Below, piece after piece: positions 62,641 through 64,000 of a DNA stretch of 64,000 nt. The translations under genes were made by a program, and so were the position numbers. The notes under the pieces are model-generated. The model was given only the letters and a program-made list of their open reading frames with translations. It searched no databases and had not been told where the DNA came from. Numbering within the stretch: position 1 is the stretch's first letter; the number at the start of each line of letters is the position of its first letter. The stretch lies in NCBI RefSeq assembly GCF_004340875.1, contig NZ_SLXQ01000006.1:186001-250000 (forward strand), read 5' to 3'. The stretch is from Tamaricihabitans halophyticus (lineage in GTDB: Bacteria; Actinomycetota; Actinomycetes; Mycobacteriales; Pseudonocardiaceae).

Positions 62641-63394
62641 AGCCGATGCCCTGCACGGTCACCGTGACATTTTGCCCGGCACTCAGTGGGCCGACCCCGG
62701 CCGGAGTGCCGGTAAGGATCACATCACCGGGCAGCAGGGTCATCACCTTGGAGATCCACTCCACCAGTTTGCCGACATCGTGCAGCAGCAGCGAGGTGCG
62801 GGAATCCTGCCGCACCTCGCCATCCAGCTCGGTACGGATGGCCAGATCGGCTGGGTCCAGCTCGGTTTCGATCCACGGGCCAAGCGGGCAGAACGTGTCA
62901 TGCCCCTTGGCCCTGGTGAACTGCCCATCCGCCTTCTGCTGATCGCGCGCCGTGACGTCGTTCGCGACGGTGTAGCCAAGCAGCACCTTGCTCGCGCCGG
63001 CAGCCGGAACGTCTTTGCACGGGGTGCCAACGACCGCGGCGAGTTCACCCTCGAAGTCCACCCGCTCGGAATCGCCCGGCAACTTGATCGGGTTGTTCGG
63101 GCCGATCACCGAGGTGTTCGGCTTCATGAAAATCACCGGGTTCGCTGGCGCCTCGCTGCCCATCTCCGCCGCGTGATCGGCGTAGTTCTTGCCGATACAC
63201 ACGATCTTCGTTGGCAGGATCGGCGCGAGCAGCCGAACATCGGCGAGCGGCCAGCGCCGGCCGGTGAAATTCGGCGTACCGAATGGGTGTTCGGCGATTT
63301 CCGCCGCGGTCAGCTGATCCGGTGTCGCTTCCGCCGGGCCTTCGATAGCCGCGAAGGCGACACCCTCCGGGTGAGCAATTCGACCTAAACGCAC
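62612..63394 (-). CDS. Fumarylacetoacetate hydrolase-family protein
   Basis: The 260-aa product: LPTKIVCIGKNYADHAAEMG near residue 60, FMKPNTSVIGPNNPIKLP, the metal-binding DFEGELAAVVG near residue 113, and GYTVANDVTARDQQKADGQF. Members cleave C-C bonds of beta-diketo acids or act as oxaloacetate decarboxylase/tautomerase; the housekeeping actinobacterial member next to gltX (Rv2993c) has no firm substrate. Its C-terminal codons lie in a tandem repeat. Confidence 0.92.
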   Translation of the reverse strand: MRLGRIAHPEGVAFAAIEGPAEATPDQLTAAEIAEHPFGTPNFTGRRWPLADVRLLAPILPTKIVCIGKNYADHAAEMGSEAPANPVIFMKPNTSVIGPNNPIKLPGDSERVDFEGELAAVVGTPCKDVPAAGASKVLLGYTVANDVTARDQQKADGQFTRAKGHDTFCPLGPWIETELDPADLAIRTELDGEVRQDSRTSLLLHDVGKLVEWISKVMTLLPGDVILTGTPAGVGPLSAGQNVTVTVQGIGSLTNPVQPR

Positions 63395-63457
63395 CCGGTC
63401 AGCCTAACCGCCAAGGCGGCACCGCCGCGCGGGGTATCGCCGAACCCGGTCAGCGGA

Positions 63458-64000
63458 TCACGCCGGCGACGAGGCTTGCGGGACCCGATCCCACATCGCC
63501 TTGTGGACCAACGCGTCGCAGAGCGCCAACCAGCTCGCTTCCACGATATTGCCGTGGACGCCGACGGTGGTCCACTCCGCCTGGCCGTCGCTCGACTCGA
63601 GCAGCACCCTGGTCACCGCGTCGGTTCCCGGATGTCCTGGCAGGATCCGCACCTTGTAGTCAGTCAACTCGACACTGTTCAACCAGGACAGATAAGGGCT
63701 GAGTGCCTTGCGCAGCGCGGCGTCCAACGCGTGTACCGGACCGTTGCCCTCGGCCGTGGCGATCACCCGCTCGCCGGACACGTGCACCTTCACCGTGGCC
63801 TCGGAAATCACGCTGCCGTCCTGCGCGTGATCAAGTACCACGCGATACGACTCGAGCGCGAAGGGCGGTTCGTCCAGCCGGACCGGATCGTCCTTGATCT
63901 CGTTGCGCAACAACAGCTCCAACGACGCGTCGGCCGCTTCGAAGCTCCAGCCGCCTGCTTCGAGTTCCTTCACTCGATGCACCACATTAGACAGTGCCTC
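63458..64000 (-). CDS. cimA: Citramalate synthase/LeuA-family protein, C-terminal part only
   Basis: The frame is open at the right edge, so only the last 180 or so residues are seen. They form a LeuA-type allosteric dimerisation domain: SFEAADASLELLLRNE, YRVVLDHAQDGSVISEATVK, HALDAALRKALSPYLS, YKVRILPGHPGTDAVTRVLL, and ending DALVHKAMWDRVPQASSPA. This matches the C-terminus of CimA-type citramalate synthase (isoleucine/leucine side path) more than LeuA, given the RNEIKDDP region. The catalytic barrel is outside the window, so the call is provisional. Confidence 0.8.
   Translation of the reverse strand, partial: EALSNVVHRVKELEAGGWSFEAADASLELLLRNEIKDDPVRLDEPPFALESYRVVLDHAQDGSVISEATVKVHVSGERVIATAEGNGPVHALDAALRKALSPYLSWLNSVELTDYKVRILPGHPGTDAVTRVLLESSDGQAEWTTVGVHGNIVEASWLALCDALVHKAMWDRVPQASSPA

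Overview
The window is high-GC actinobacterial DNA, most likely Pseudonocardiales (Saccharomonospora/Prauserella/Amycolatopsis-like). The reasons are frequent GTG starts, a HelD-type helicase, a stand-alone RAM-domain protein, DUF3515, an F420-biosynthesis guanylyltransferase, and a lysine/alanine-tailed HU. The backbone gene order also matches, from memory, the Mycobacterium tuberculosis stretch from fpg/rnc (Rv2924c/25c) to gltX/FAH (Rv2992c/93c). No prophage, complete insertion sequence, CRISPR array or replication origin was seen.

Layout. 1-7.06 kb: a kdp potassium-ATPase operon (27-aa membrane peptide, kdpF, A, B, C, D; kdpD runs off the left edge) in which successive genes overlap or abut. 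7.1-9.8 kb: an accessory cassette of a PadR regulator, two membrane proteins and a TetR regulator, with very clear operator palindromes. 9.9-29.9 kb: conserved backbone with mutM, rnc, rpmF, yceD, a DivIVA-like coiled coil, a secreted RNase Sa-type ribonuclease, coaD, rsmD, helD, pyc, recG, a DAK2/FakA-like protein, rpmB, ung, gamma-carbonic anhydrase, thiL, a RAM protein, a DUF3515 protein and ddl. 29.9-44.7 kb: an accessory block inserted between ddl and gpsA. It holds a MocR/PNPOx-like divergent pair, then an IclR-controlled methyl-group catabolism cluster: ferredoxin-type FAD reductase, dimethylglycine oxidase, DmdA/GcvT-like demethylase, MetF-like reductase, Fhs and a cyclodeaminase-type cyclohydrolase. 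After these come a cysteine dioxygenase with an upstream cysteine-codon leader peptide, a cystathionine gamma-lyase-type enzyme and an EamA transporter. 44.7-55.1 kb: backbone again (gpsA, plsC, fbiD/cofC, ppk1, mutT1, hupB, leuD, leuC, ndgR-type IclR). 55.1-58.3 kb: a small island between ndgR and the tRNA-Glu/tRNA-Gln pair, bordered by two identical 26-bp palindromic repeats. It contains a long protein-isoaspartate methyltransferase (PIMT) homologue directly downstream of a 37-codon acidic peptide gene, a small Cys-containing protein and an XRE/TPR regulator. 58.5-64 kb: tRNA-Glu, tRNA-Gln, a HAD phosphatase, gltX, an FAD monooxygenase, a fumarylacetoacetate hydrolase-family protein, and the C-terminal part of a citramalate synthase/LeuA-family gene that leaves the window.

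Most interesting points. (1) The peptide plus PIMT pair at 55.16-56.40 kb looks like an aspartimide-forming RiPP locus of the imiditide type. (2) A family of about 26-bp palindromic repeats sits at gene 3' ends and often supplies the stop codon. One copy, at 41.5 kb, is split by a 161-bp MITE-like element with terminal inverted repeats and a TAA target duplication. (3) A 25-aa leader peptide ending in Cys codons, with a hairpin over the Shine-Dalgarno sequence, precedes cysteine dioxygenase. (4) The one-carbon cluster could take N- or S-methyl groups to formate with ATP recovery through Fhs. (5) Short tandem duplications lie exactly at gene junctions (rnc/mutM, FAH stop, plsC tail).
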